From positions 1 to 42,355 of the forward strand of contig JADGPE010000007.1 of the NCBI GenBank assembly GCA_017882605.1: a stretch of 42,355 nucleotides of DNA, read 5' to 3'. This document shows, in pieces, positions 7,611 through 15,395 of the stretch. The position numbers and the translations under genes are program-made. The notes below the pieces were generated by a model, which saw only the letters and a list, made by a program, of their open reading frames with translations, was not told the origin of the DNA and ran no database searches. This stretch comes from Thermoleophilia bacterium (GTDB lineage: Bacteria > Actinomycetota > Thermoleophilia > Gaiellales > Gaiellaceae). How positions within the stretch are numbered: position 1 is the stretch's first letter; each line of letters starts with the position of its first letter.

Positions 7611-7726
7611 GGGTGCTCGTGACCGGCGGTGCACGTCGCCGTAGGCTCGACGGAGGCGACCAGAGAGCGCAGGCACCGGCTTGGCCGGTGCCGGAGCGGG
7701 AATCCCCGGCGGAGTTGACACCATGA
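7607..7726 (+). pseudogene. Vestigial start of an epimerase gene
   Basis: A 39-codon frame opening MRVLVTGGA that overlaps the aminotransferase stop by 4 bases (ATGA), as a functional next gene would. Bases 7607-7633 match 25 of 27 bases of the true epimerase start at 7723-7749 (MKVLVTGGA). After the ninth codon similarity ends and the frame encodes an unrelated Arg/Pro-rich string. It looks like the 5' remnant of a deleted epimerase gene, or a duplication of the start caused by an insertion of about 90 bases. Confidence 0.6.
7672..7692 (+). repeat. Perfect 9-pair hairpin between the duplicated starts
   Basis: GGCACCGGC, loop TTG, GCCGGTGCC. It sits inside the segment separating the two epimerase starts. 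Upstream in the same segment GTCGCC and GGCGAC can also pair. The role is unknown: attenuator, insertion remnant or REP-like element. Confidence 0.5.
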
Positions 7727-8706
7727 AAGTGCTCGTGACCGGCGGTGCAGGGTTCATCGGGTCTCATGTCGTGGACCGGTTGCAGGCGAGAGGGATCGAG
7801 CCTCGGATCTTCGACCTCGTTCCGTCTCCGCATCATCGTGAGGGCGACGTCGACACCGTGCTCGGTGATCTCTGCGACCGCGAGACTGCTCTCGCGGCGC
7901 TCGCTGGCTGCGACGCGATCGTGCATCTCGCCGCGCTCGCGGACGTCGACCAGGTCACGAAGGATCCCGAACTCGCCGACCGCGTGAACGTCCGCGGCAC
8001 ACACGTCCTGCTCGAGGCTGCCCGCGAGCTCGAGATCGGCCGGTTCGTCTACGCGAGCACGATCTGGGTCTACGGAGACGCCGCCGGCCCCGAAGCGGTG
8101 GACGAGGACTCGCCGCTCGGACTGCCGAAGCACTTCTACACCGCGACGAAGATCGCGGGCGAGATGTACACGTTTGCCTACACCGAGCTCTACGGCCTCG
8201 AGCACACGATCCTTCGCTTCGGCATCCCCTACGGCCCGCGCTCGCGGCCGACGGCGGTGGTCGCCGCCTTCACCGCCAAGGCGCTCGCGGGCCAGCCGCT
8301 GACGATCGCGGGCGACGGCACGCAGTCGCGGCGGTTCGTGTACGTCGAGGACCTCGCCGACGGTGTCGCCGCGTCGCTCGTCCCGGCGGCAGCGAACCGC
8401 GTCTACAACCTGGTCGGACGCGAGAACACGAGCGTTCGCTCGATCGCACGCACCGTCCGCGACGTCGTCGGGGACGTGCCGATCGTCCACATCGAAGGCA
8501 GGGCCGGCGATTTGAAGGGCGGAAACGTCTCGGGTGAGCGCGCCGCGCGCGAACTCGGGTGGCAGCCAACGACGCCGTTCGCCGAAGGCGTGCAGCGCTA
8601 CGTCGACTGGGTGACCGACGAGGCCGGAATGCCGAGAGTGGCCACGGTCTCGAGCACGGACGGCAGTGCGGCAGCCGTCCTGCGCCAGGAATCCGCCGAG
8701 CTGTAG
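7723..8706 (+). CDS. NAD-dependent nucleotide-sugar epimerase/dehydratase
   Basis: Extended short-chain dehydrogenase, 327 residues. The Rossmann motif GGAGFIGSHVVDRL is at the N-terminus, VHLAALADVD follows, and the catalytic pair Tyr139/Lys143 is in FYTATKIAGE. VTRFGIPYG-like sequence reads LRFGIPYGPRSRP. It probably interconverts or modifies an NDP-sugar for the surface glycan. A longer frame starts at TTG 7681, but GGAG (7711-7714) lies eight bases before ATG 7723 and the Rossmann motif begins there. The last 109 bases overlap the convergent deacetylase gene; the terminal 25 residues beyond VDWVTDEAG are non-conserved in appearance. Confidence 0.92.
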   Translation: MKVLVTGGAGFIGSHVVDRLQARGIEPRIFDLVPSPHHREGDVDTVLGDLCDRETALAALAGCDAIVHLAALADVDQVTKDPELADRVNVRGTHVLLEAARELEIGRFVYASTIWVYGDAAGPEAVDEDSPLGLPKHFYTATKIAGEMYTFAYTELYGLEHTILRFGIPYGPRSRPTAVVAAFTAKALAGQPLTIAGDGTQSRRFVYVEDLADGVAASLVPAAANRVYNLVGRENTSVRSIARTVRDVVGDVPIVHIEGRAGDLKGGNVSGERAARELGWQPTTPFAEGVQRYVDWVTDEAGMPRVATVSSTDGSAAAVLRQESAEL

Positions 8707-9260
8707 GCGTCGGAGTCGTGCAGCAGCACGACGTCGCCCGGGCCTAGCCTCCGCGTCGCGCGTCGCGCAATCGACTGTGGTGTCGCACGCCGCTCCCAGT
8801 CACGGCCCCACGTCGACCAGAGCAGCGGCCGCCAGCCGCGGGCGCGGACGTGGGCGAGCGCGCCCGAGCTGAAGACCCCGTACGGGGGCCGGTAGAGCAC
8901 CGGGTGCACACCGGTCGCCTCGCCGATTGCAGCCACGGCCCGGTCCAGGTCGTCGGCGACCGCCGCAACCCGGCGGCGCAGCAGGAGCGTGTGCCGGAAG
9001 CCGTGGACGGCAACCTCGTGTCCCGCCGCGACGATCTCGCGCGCAAGCGCCGGCCGCTGCACCACCTGCTCGCCGACCAGGAAGAACGTGGCGGTCGCTC
9101 CATGCCGGGCGAGCTCCGCGAGCACGGCGGGCGTACCCTGAGCGTGCGGTCCGTCGTCGAAGGTCAGCGCGACCACCCGGCGATCGACGCGGCGCTCGAG
9201 GCGCAGCCGGTCTGCGAGGGGAGGCACGAGCGCCGCGGGCGCCGGCGTAAACCAGATCAC
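8598..9260 (-). CDS. Polysaccharide deacetylase (NodB domain)
   Basis: Carbohydrate esterase family 4 enzyme, 220 residues, removing acetyl groups from a glycan. The motifs are in order: TFDDGP (residues 33-38, catalytic Asp and metal Asp), HGFRH (metal His pair), RPPYG, WSTWGRDW and LLHDSD. There is no clear signal peptide; the N-terminus IWFTPAPAALVPPLADRL is only mildly hydrophobic. ATG 9260 overlaps the stop of the upstream glycosyltransferase gene by 4 bases (ATGA). The 3' end overlaps the epimerase gene. Its place in the cluster suggests processing of a lipid-linked or surface sugar. Confidence 0.92.
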   Translation of the reverse strand: MIWFTPAPAALVPPLADRLRLERRVDRRVVALTFDDGPHAQGTPAVLAELARHGATATFFLVGEQVVQRPALAREIVAAGHEVAVHGFRHTLLLRRRVAAVADDLDRAVAAIGEATGVHPVLYRPPYGVFSSGALAHVRARGWRPLLWSTWGRDWERRATPQSIARRATRRLGPGDVVLLHDSDAYSSADSWRRTAAALPSVLETVATLGIPASSVTQST

Positions 9261-10363
9261 GAGACGAGCGCGAGCACGACCGACGCCGCAGAGGGCAGCG
9301 CCGCGAGCGCGAGGCCCGGCGCGTTCCTCGCTGCGAGCGCTCCGCGCAGGGCGCGATCGAGGTCGCGCTCGCTCTCAACGACCTCGGCGATCCCATAGCG
9401 CCGAAACGCCGCGTTGTTCGCTCGAATGTGCCCGCGGCCCCATCCGTACGAGATCGTCGGGCAACCGCGCACATACGCCTCGAGGACGGTCAGCCCCCCG
9501 GTCGAGTGCACGAGTGCGTCGCCGGCGGCGAGCCACTCGCTCATCTGCTCAGTGAACCCGACGACACGCACGCGATGCTCACCGGCATAGCGCTCGAGCA
9601 ACCTCGCGCGCAAGCTCTCGTTGCGGCCGCAGAGGCACGCCACCATGGCGACGTCGAGCGAGAGCGCCGCGTCGACGGCGCTTTCGAGATCGCCGACACC
9701 CCAGCCTCCGCCGGAGACGAGCACGACCTTTCCGCCGGGAGGCAGCCCGAGCGTCGCGCGCGCAACGTGCGAGTCGCAGGGCCTCGCGAACTCGGGCCGC
9801 GTCAGGCCGTGCACGACACGCACGTCGGAGTCCGCACCGGCGACGTCACGCACCTCGTCGATCGACTCGGGATGGATGACGAGATGGAGGTCGATCCCCG
9901 GCGCGGCCCAGTAGTGCATCGCCGCGAGGTCCGTGATCGCGGCCACGACCGGGATATCGAGCCGGCCGGTCCGGCGCAGCTTGCCCAGGACCTCGGTGGT
10001 CATCGGATAGACCGAGACGATCACGTCGGGTTGCACGCGTCGCACGAGCCGAAGCACGCCGCGCGATCCGCACGCGTGCACGATGGCCTGCGTCAGTCGA
10101 CGCGTCGGAGCGAAGTCGACACAGAGCCAGAAGGTCGCATCCCAGAGCCACTGCAGCCGCAGCCGGAAGAAGACGACCTCCGCCGCCTTCTGGTTGACGA
10201 GCACGAAGCCTCGTCCCATCGCGCGGAGGCCGTCCTCGGTCACGATCTCCGAGTTCGGGGACTCCTCCTGCAGCTGGTCGGCCAGTGTCCGCGCGGGCAG
10301 GTCGTGGCCCTCGCCAACGGTTGCGGTCAAGATGAGAACGCGTGTCACGGCCGTGCTCGACAC
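9257..10363 (-). CDS. GT28/MGDG-synthase-like glycosyltransferase
   Basis: Glycosyltransferase with MurG/MGDG-synthase-like GT-B fold, 368 residues. The N-terminal half has the acceptor-side motif ILTATVGEGHDLPARTLADQL and VRRVQPDVIVSVYPMTTE; the C-terminal half has VVLVSGGGWGVGDLE, VVGFTEQMSEWLAAGDALVH and STGGLTVLEA for nucleotide-sugar binding. These enzymes usually glycosylate diacylglycerol or another lipid at the inner face of the membrane. GTG 10363 is the longest start. GTG 10348 is an alternative, because TAGTGT (10365-10360) would place transcription at about 10353. It is coupled to the deacetylase gene downstream. Confidence 0.87.
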   Translation of the reverse strand: MSSTAVTRVLILTATVGEGHDLPARTLADQLQEESPNSEIVTEDGLRAMGRGFVLVNQKAAEVVFFRLRLQWLWDATFWLCVDFAPTRRLTQAIVHACGSRGVLRLVRRVQPDVIVSVYPMTTEVLGKLRRTGRLDIPVVAAITDLAAMHYWAAPGIDLHLVIHPESIDEVRDVAGADSDVRVVHGLTRPEFARPCDSHVARATLGLPPGGKVVLVSGGGWGVGDLESAVDAALSLDVAMVACLCGRNESLRARLLERYAGEHRVRVVGFTEQMSEWLAAGDALVHSTGGLTVLEAYVRGCPTISYGWGRGHIRANNAAFRRYGIAEVVESERDLDRALRGALAARNAPGLALAALPSAASVVLALVS

Positions 10364-10399
10364 TATCGCCTCGATCGGCCCGACGAGCCGGCGCGCCGC

Positions 10400-12037
10400 C
10401 TACTGGTGCGAGGTGAGTGCAGGCGGCCAGTGCGGCGAGATGTCCGGATCGCCGAGCTCCCCGTAGGGCACGCACGTGCCCGCGAGCAGTTGCCGGTCGC
10501 TCAGCAGGAGCTCGTCGACCCGGTGGTTGAACGGCACGGCGCGCTTCCAGCGCTCGCGCAGCGCGAGGCTCTCCCGAATCAGCGCGCGCGGCGCGAGCGG
10601 GCGGGCCGAACGCACGACGAAGTAGTGGCCTACGACCGGCTCGACGCCGAGCGCGCGCTCCGCTGCACGCGCCTCCTCGCGCGACGCCGCGTAGAACACC
10701 CACACCCCGAACCGTGCCTGTGAGGACTGGTGCAGGAAGGCCTCGGCCCGCTGACAGGAGTCGTCGTCGACGAGCGTGACCGAAGACACGCGCAGCGCGA
10801 CAAGGTGGTCGAGGATGTTCGCGGGGTGCCCGTAGTCGAACGACGAGAAGAGGGCGCCCGACGTGCCGGTCGAGCCGAAGAGCACCGAGCCCTCGGGCTC
10901 CCGGGCAACCGCGTGCGTGACGGCGTCGACACCGATCCTGTGGACTGCATCCCGGTGGTGCACGTCGGAGCGGATCTCGACCGCGAGCAAGCCGGCGACG
11001 AGGAGCGTGAGCACGGCGAAGCTCCACCGGCCGGCCTGCCGTGCGATCGCGAGGCACCCGGCAAGCACGACCGTGAGAAACGCCGGCGTGACCGGGATCA
11101 TGTACCGGTCGAAGAACAACGCCGAGTCCCCGCTCGCCGGCACGAACGTGAAGAAGAGGACCGGAGCTGCGACGGTGAGCGTGCAGAAGGCGAGCGCCCG
11201 GTGCGCACGCCGGGCAAGCAGGGCGACGACTCCGATCAGCGCCAGCACCGTGAAGTAGTTCAGGTCGTGGCCCCCGGGCGCGACGAAGTGCAGCGCGTCT
11301 TCCCAGACCGGACGGCCGGAGAACGTGCGCCCGCGGGACTGGCCCGACCCGACGCCGTAACGGTCTCCGAGCACGTGCAAGGTGCGAACGTAGTACGGCA
11401 CGAACGTGAGCAAGAGCGCGGCAACGCCGGGCCAAGCCTCGCGGACGACCGCCCGCGGCGCTCGCGGCGCGAAGACGAGCGCGCCCGCGAACGCAGTCAG
11501 CGCATAGAGCGGGGCCGTCGGATGCACGAACACCGAGAGGCCGAGCGCCGCGCCTGCGGCAGCCCAGAGGCGCCGGTCGCCGTCGACCGCGGCCTTGAGG
11601 GCCAGCACCGTCGACCACATGAGCCAGGCGAAGAGCATCGTGTGCGGCCGGCCGAAGGTCGCGTAGAGCACAGGGATCGGCGAGACAGCGGTCAGGAGCA
11701 CGACCGCTCCGGCCGCGTCGTCGTCGTCGAGCAAGCGCCTGACGACGAGCGCAACCGCAGGGAGCGCGAGGCAGAGAAAGACGAGCGACGGGACGCGCAG
11801 CGCGGGCAGTCCGGGCCACCAGCCGAGGAGGAAGTGCTCCAGCCAGAAATGGAGGGGGCCGCCTCCGCGCTGGGTCGAGACGATCCGGAAGATGTGGAGG
11901 AAGGAGAAGCCGCCGAGCCTGAGCGTCAGTTCCTCGTCGACGTTCAACGGCGACCACCAGACCGTCGGCAGCGCGAGCCAGGTCAGGAGCCCGGCGGCCC
12001 CGACGATCGACGCGGGGAGAAGAAGCCGCCTACTCAG
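10400..12037 (-). CDS. GT-C (family 39-like) membrane glycosyltransferase, probable CTG start
   Basis: Polyprenyl-phosphate-sugar-dependent transferase of the membrane, about 545 residues, with many hydrophobic segments. The GT-C acidic motif is NVDEELTLR in the first outer loop, and a soluble C-terminal part follows. The first ATG/GTG/TTG in frame is TTG 11947, which would remove the first membrane helix (LLLPASIVGAAGLLTWLAL) that always precedes the acidic motif. Reading upstream, CTG at 12037 gives MSRRLLLPASIVG and overlaps the stop of the FAD gene by 8 bases. CTG is therefore the likely start. It follows the FAD enzyme and precedes the GT28-like gene, all minus strand. Confidence 0.85.
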   Translation of the reverse strand: MSRRLLLPASIVGAAGLLTWLALPTVWWSPLNVDEELTLRLGGFSFLHIFRIVSTQRGGGPLHFWLEHFLLGWWPGLPALRVPSLVFLCLALPAVALVVRRLLDDDDAAGAVVLLTAVSPIPVLYATFGRPHTMLFAWLMWSTVLALKAAVDGDRRLWAAAGAALGLSVFVHPTAPLYALTAFAGALVFAPRAPRAVVREAWPGVAALLLTFVPYYVRTLHVLGDRYGVGSGQSRGRTFSGRPVWEDALHFVAPGGHDLNYFTVLALIGVVALLARRAHRALAFCTLTVAAPVLFFTFVPASGDSALFFDRYMIPVTPAFLTVVLAGCLAIARQAGRWSFAVLTLLVAGLLAVEIRSDVHHRDAVHRIGVDAVTHAVAREPEGSVLFGSTGTSGALFSSFDYGHPANILDHLVALRVSSVTLVDDDSCQRAEAFLHQSSQARFGVWVFYAASREEARAAERALGVEPVVGHYFVVRSARPLAPRALIRESLALRERWKRAVPFNHRVDELLLSDRQLLAGTCVPYGELGDPDISPHWPPALTSHQ

Positions 12038-13511
12038 TGTGTGAGGTCGCGAGAACCTGCATCTCAGGCGTCTCGGGCGCGGTGCGGTACGGATGCTCGT
12101 CGGCCACGTCGGTCTCGTGGTAGACGCTCTCCGCGTTGACCGCCCAGATGTCGTGGTGCGCCCCGGTGAGGAGGTTGTCGACAGCGCGCATCGCCGTCAG
12201 CATCGAGTGATCCGAGTTGTTGTAGCGATGCAGCCCGTTGCGGCCGACCTGCTGCAGATTCTCGATCTGGTCGAGCCAGGTGCGGATCGTCTCCACGCGC
12301 TCGGCGTAGTCGGCGTCGTAGATGGGGTACGCCTTCGGAACGCGGATGGCGTAGCCGCGAACCATGCGCTCAGCCGGTGCAAGGCGGAGTCGCTCGAGCT
12401 CGCTCGCAGCGAGTGCGACGAGTGCGTCGTCGTCCATCGTCCACAGGTCGTCTCCTGCAAAGCAGAAGTACTCGAGGCCGACACACGCCTTGTCCGGGTC
12501 CGGGACCATCCACGGAGACCAGGAGCGAAAGTTCTGGATGCGACCGACCCGCACGCTGGGCTCGTGGATGTAGATCCAGTTGTCCGGGAACGGATCGGCC
12601 CCGTCCAGGACGAGCGCGACGGTGAGAAAGTCGCGGTAGCGAAGCCCACGTGCCGCGTCGCGCACTTCCGCAGGGGCGGCCGGGCTGATCATCTCGACTA
12701 CCTCGCCCAACGGAAGCGACGAGATCACCGCCTCCGGGCTCTCGAAGGTCTCGCCGTCGACGACGACGCGGGCGATCCGGTTGTCGATCAGTTCCATGCT
12801 GTCGACACGCGCATCGAGACGCACCTCACCGCCCTGCTCTTCGATCGCCCCGCGCATCGCCTCCCACATCTGGCCGGGGCCGAAGCGCGGGTAGTTGAAC
12901 TCCGAGATGAGGCTCTTGACCTTGTTGTCCTTGTTGCCGAAGAACGCGGCCTTCGCGGCGGAGAAGAACGAGAGGCCCTTGATCCGCTGCGCAGCCCACT
13001 CCGCGCGGATCTCGGTCGTCGGCACACCCCAGACTTTCTCGGTATACGACTTGAAGAAGAGCTCGAAGAGGCGGCGGCCGAAGCGGTTCGAGACCCAGTC
13101 CTCCAGCGAGTCGTCGACCTTGTTGCGCCGCAGCGCGGCGCGGCCGTACGACGCCATGCAGCGCGCAAGCTCGATTGGACCGAGCTTGCGGATCACGTCC
13201 GGCCCACGCAGGGGGTAGTCCAGGTAGCGATTGTTCCAGTAGATCCGCGACATCCGTGGGCGACGCAGGAACTCGTCGCCGAGCACCTCGTGCCACAGCG
13301 TGTCCACCTCGATCGACTTCGTGAAGAAGCGATGGCCCCCGAGGTCGAAGCGGTAGCCGTCACGCTCGACCGTCTTCGCGATGCCGCCGACCTGGTCCTC
13401 CGCCTCGAAGACGAGCGCGCTCCGATTCGCCTGGCCCAGCAGGTATCCGGCGGTCAGTCCGGCCGGGCCGCCGCCGAGGACGAGCGTCGTCTGGGAGGTG
13501 TCATGCGTCAT
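12030..13511 (-). CDS. FAD-dependent oxidoreductase, UDP-galactopyranose-mutase/PPO-like
   Basis: Flavoprotein of 493 residues. The dinucleotide motif VLGGGPAGLTAGYLLGQ is at residues about 10-26, followed by GGIAKTVERDGYRFDLGGHRFF, typical of UDP-galactopyranose mutase and related amine-oxidase-type proteins. YTEKVWGVPTTEIRAEWAAQRI and the C-terminal NGLHRYNNSDHSMLTAMRAVDNLL are also characteristic of this subfamily, which is often found beside surface-polysaccharide genes. The substrate cannot be told; a sugar mutase or a carotenoid-like oxidoreductase are both possible, the first favoured by context. The gene lies between two GT-C transferases. Confidence 0.87.
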   Translation of the reverse strand: MTHDTSQTTLVLGGGPAGLTAGYLLGQANRSALVFEAEDQVGGIAKTVERDGYRFDLGGHRFFTKSIEVDTLWHEVLGDEFLRRPRMSRIYWNNRYLDYPLRGPDVIRKLGPIELARCMASYGRAALRRNKVDDSLEDWVSNRFGRRLFELFFKSYTEKVWGVPTTEIRAEWAAQRIKGLSFFSAAKAAFFGNKDNKVKSLISEFNYPRFGPGQMWEAMRGAIEEQGGEVRLDARVDSMELIDNRIARVVVDGETFESPEAVISSLPLGEVVEMISPAAPAEVRDAARGLRYRDFLTVALVLDGADPFPDNWIYIHEPSVRVGRIQNFRSWSPWMVPDPDKACVGLEYFCFAGDDLWTMDDDALVALAASELERLRLAPAERMVRGYAIRVPKAYPIYDADYAERVETIRTWLDQIENLQQVGRNGLHRYNNSDHSMLTAMRAVDNLLTGAHHDIWAVNAESVYHETDVADEHPYRTAPETPEMQVLATSHTE

Positions 13512-13547
13512 GAGATGGGCCGCGCCACGGGGCCACGACCGCCAAAT

Positions 13548-15077
13548 CTAGCCGACCCGGCGATAGACGAAGGCTTGCAACGGCTTGAAGTAGTTGCGGT
13601 GGAGCGCAATTTCGTTCGTCGCCACTTGTTTGACGAGGCGGACACGCGGATCCCGCTGCAGCGCGGACGTATAGGCAATCGACTGCTTCCAGACAAGCCG
13701 CGTCCACGTGGCGTTCCAGGCGCGGTAGTCACGAAACACGGGTGCGACGACCACAAACTCGCTGCCGAGGCGCACGCCGGCGATCGTCTGGTCGACTCGC
13801 GCTCGCATCCGCGAAGCCCGCAGGCGGTCGACGGCATCGCGCCAGTCGAAGATCCGGGCGTCCGGAACCGGTCCGAGCGTCGTCGACCAGCGATAGCCGC
13901 CGCCGAGGTAGTAGCGGAGCACCGGCACCTGCTCGGGATGGGTCGAGACGACGAGCTCGCCGGGATGCATGAGCTCCGAGATGCCAGAGCTGATCTGCCG
14001 CGCGTTCTCCTTGTCGTCGCGAACCGAGTAACCCGCCCAGAGAAACAGGATCACGGCAAGCGCGACGAGACCGCGGCGCTCGGCCCGGACGAGGCCGCGA
14101 GCCCCGATGAGCAGCACCGGCCCCAGCACGACTGCGAAGTAGCGCGTCGCCCAGGCGGGGGAGAACTGCGACGAGAGCCAGGCGAGGAAGACCGTCACAC
14201 CGATCACAACCCCAAGCGTGGTCACGATCGCGCGCTCGTCGTCCCGGCGCTGCGAGAAGGCGAGCAGGCCGGCACCGCCGACGAGCACCAGCGCGACCAG
14301 CACCGCGTCACCGTTGACCACGGCGCCGGGCGCAAGCACGAGATCGCGGAAGCCGGGCGACGTCGACCACGGCGCACCGGTGTGCCGCACCTGCGACAGG
14401 ACGGTCGGCAACCAGGGCAGGTAGAGCACCGCGACGCCGGCCGCGACCAGTGCGAAGCGCTTCAGCCGCTGCCGTGCGCAGAGCGCGGTTGCCGCGGCCA
14501 GCCCGGCGCAGAGAAACAGCGCCCAGTTGTGCACGTAGACCATCGCGGCGATCGCCGGCACGAGCACGACCGCCCAGCGGGTGCGGCCGCGCAGGACACC
14601 CTGCACGTAGGCGTACGCGACGACGATCGAGAGAAACGCCTCGACCTCGTACATGCGCGTCTCCTGCGCGTAGTAGGTGAGGAACGGATCGAACGCGGCC
14701 AGCGTTGCGCAGACGAGGCCGGTCCTCCGGTCGAAGATCGCGCGACTCGCGGCATAGGCAAGCGGAATGCACGCGAGACCGAACAGGAGCGAGAGGGTGT
14801 GCGTCGCGCGCTCGCCGTCGCCGAAGACGCGAATCCACAGGCCGAGCAGCAGGTAGTAGCCGGGCGGCGATCCGTCCTCCGTCAAGAGCCCCGGGATCGA
14901 AGACCAGTGGTGGTGCGCGATGCCGACCGACAGGCCTTCGTCGATCCAGAAGCCGCCGTTCAGCCGGCGCGTGCGCAGGAACGCCGACAGCGCCGTCAGC
15001 ACGATCAGGAGCGCAGGAACCGCGAGCCGGTAGGACAGCACGGCCCGCCACGGGCGTGCGAGCTGGACGCTGGCCAC
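13548..15077 (-). CDS. GT-C (family 39-like) membrane glycosyltransferase
   Basis: Second integral-membrane glycosyltransferase of the cluster, 509 residues. A cytoplasmic N-terminus and first membrane helix (LAVPALLIVLTALSAFLRTR) are followed by the acidic motif NGGFWIDEGLS and DGSPPGYYLLLGLW, as in ArnT/PMT-like proteins that use polyprenyl-phosphate sugars. About ten more hydrophobic segments follow, with a soluble C-terminal domain. GTG 15077 is supported by TAGCTT (15090-15085), placing the transcript start one base upstream. It is first in the minus-strand glycan series and 36 bases before the FAD gene. Confidence 0.9.
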   Translation of the reverse strand: MASVQLARPWRAVLSYRLAVPALLIVLTALSAFLRTRRLNGGFWIDEGLSVGIAHHHWSSIPGLLTEDGSPPGYYLLLGLWIRVFGDGERATHTLSLLFGLACIPLAYAASRAIFDRRTGLVCATLAAFDPFLTYYAQETRMYEVEAFLSIVVAYAYVQGVLRGRTRWAVVLVPAIAAMVYVHNWALFLCAGLAAATALCARQRLKRFALVAAGVAVLYLPWLPTVLSQVRHTGAPWSTSPGFRDLVLAPGAVVNGDAVLVALVLVGGAGLLAFSQRRDDERAIVTTLGVVIGVTVFLAWLSSQFSPAWATRYFAVVLGPVLLIGARGLVRAERRGLVALAVILFLWAGYSVRDDKENARQISSGISELMHPGELVVSTHPEQVPVLRYYLGGGYRWSTTLGPVPDARIFDWRDAVDRLRASRMRARVDQTIAGVRLGSEFVVVAPVFRDYRAWNATWTRLVWKQSIAYTSALQRDPRVRLVKQVATNEIALHRNYFKPLQAFVYRRVG

Positions 15078-15084
15078 GGCCGCG

Positions 15085-15090
15085 AAGCTA
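15085..15090 (-). promoter_or_regulatory. -10 box of the minus-strand glycan series
   Basis: TAGCTT on the minus strand; counting its first T as -12 gives +1 at 15078, next to GTG 15077. The mRNA would be essentially leaderless. Confidence 0.5.
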
Positions 15091-15100
15091 CCAGCCCCGC

Positions 15101-15385
15101 CTAATCGGGCCAGGTGGGCCGCAGGCTGATCACGGTGCGCCTCCCGTTCTCCGCGTAGACGACATCGACCGTGTCGTCCCGCCGATACGTCCCGGCGATC
15201 CCGAAGAAGAGGCTCGCCCAGCGCCAGAACCCGAGCCGCCCTTCGTTCGCCAGCTCCGTCCGGAAGACGAGCGATCGCCCCACCTGGTCGAAATCGACCC
15301 CGCGCTGCTGCGGCACCCCGTTGACGAAGACGTCGAAGACGTCTCCGACCTCGGAGGGCAGCTCAACGTGGCTCCGCGCTTCCAC
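15101..15385 (-). CDS. Conserved-looking small protein, function unknown
   Basis: A 94-residue product that I do not recognise. It has no membrane segment or signal peptide; alternating hydrophobic residues (VFDVFVNGVPQQRGVDF..LVFRTEL and DTVDVVYAENGRRTVISL) suggest a small all-beta domain. The only start is GTG 15385, without a clear Shine-Dalgarno. It is divergent from ctaC, with ten bases between the starts, and reads towards the glycan genes. Codon composition is like its neighbours, and the opposite strand offers no better gene here. Confidence 0.65.
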   Translation of the reverse strand: MEARSHVELPSEVGDVFDVFVNGVPQQRGVDFDQVGRSLVFRTELANEGRLGFWRWASLFFGIAGTYRRDDTVDVVYAENGRRTVISLRPTWPD

Positions 15386-15395
15386 GCTCTATACG

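Noticed and set aside
7634-7722. Riboswitch between aminotransferase and epimerase
   Set aside because: Two hairpins are visible but no known riboswitch consensus could be matched; a remnant of rearrangement explains it better.
9846-11957. Long minus-strand frame of about 700 codons
   Set aside because: Arg/Ala/Pro-rich, overlaps two genes with clear family motifs in another frame.
12093-15104. Very long plus-strand open frame of about 1000 codons opposite the FAD and GT-C genes
   Set aside because: Its translation is Arg/Asp/Val-rich without any domain; it is the mirror of real minus-strand genes in high-GC DNA.
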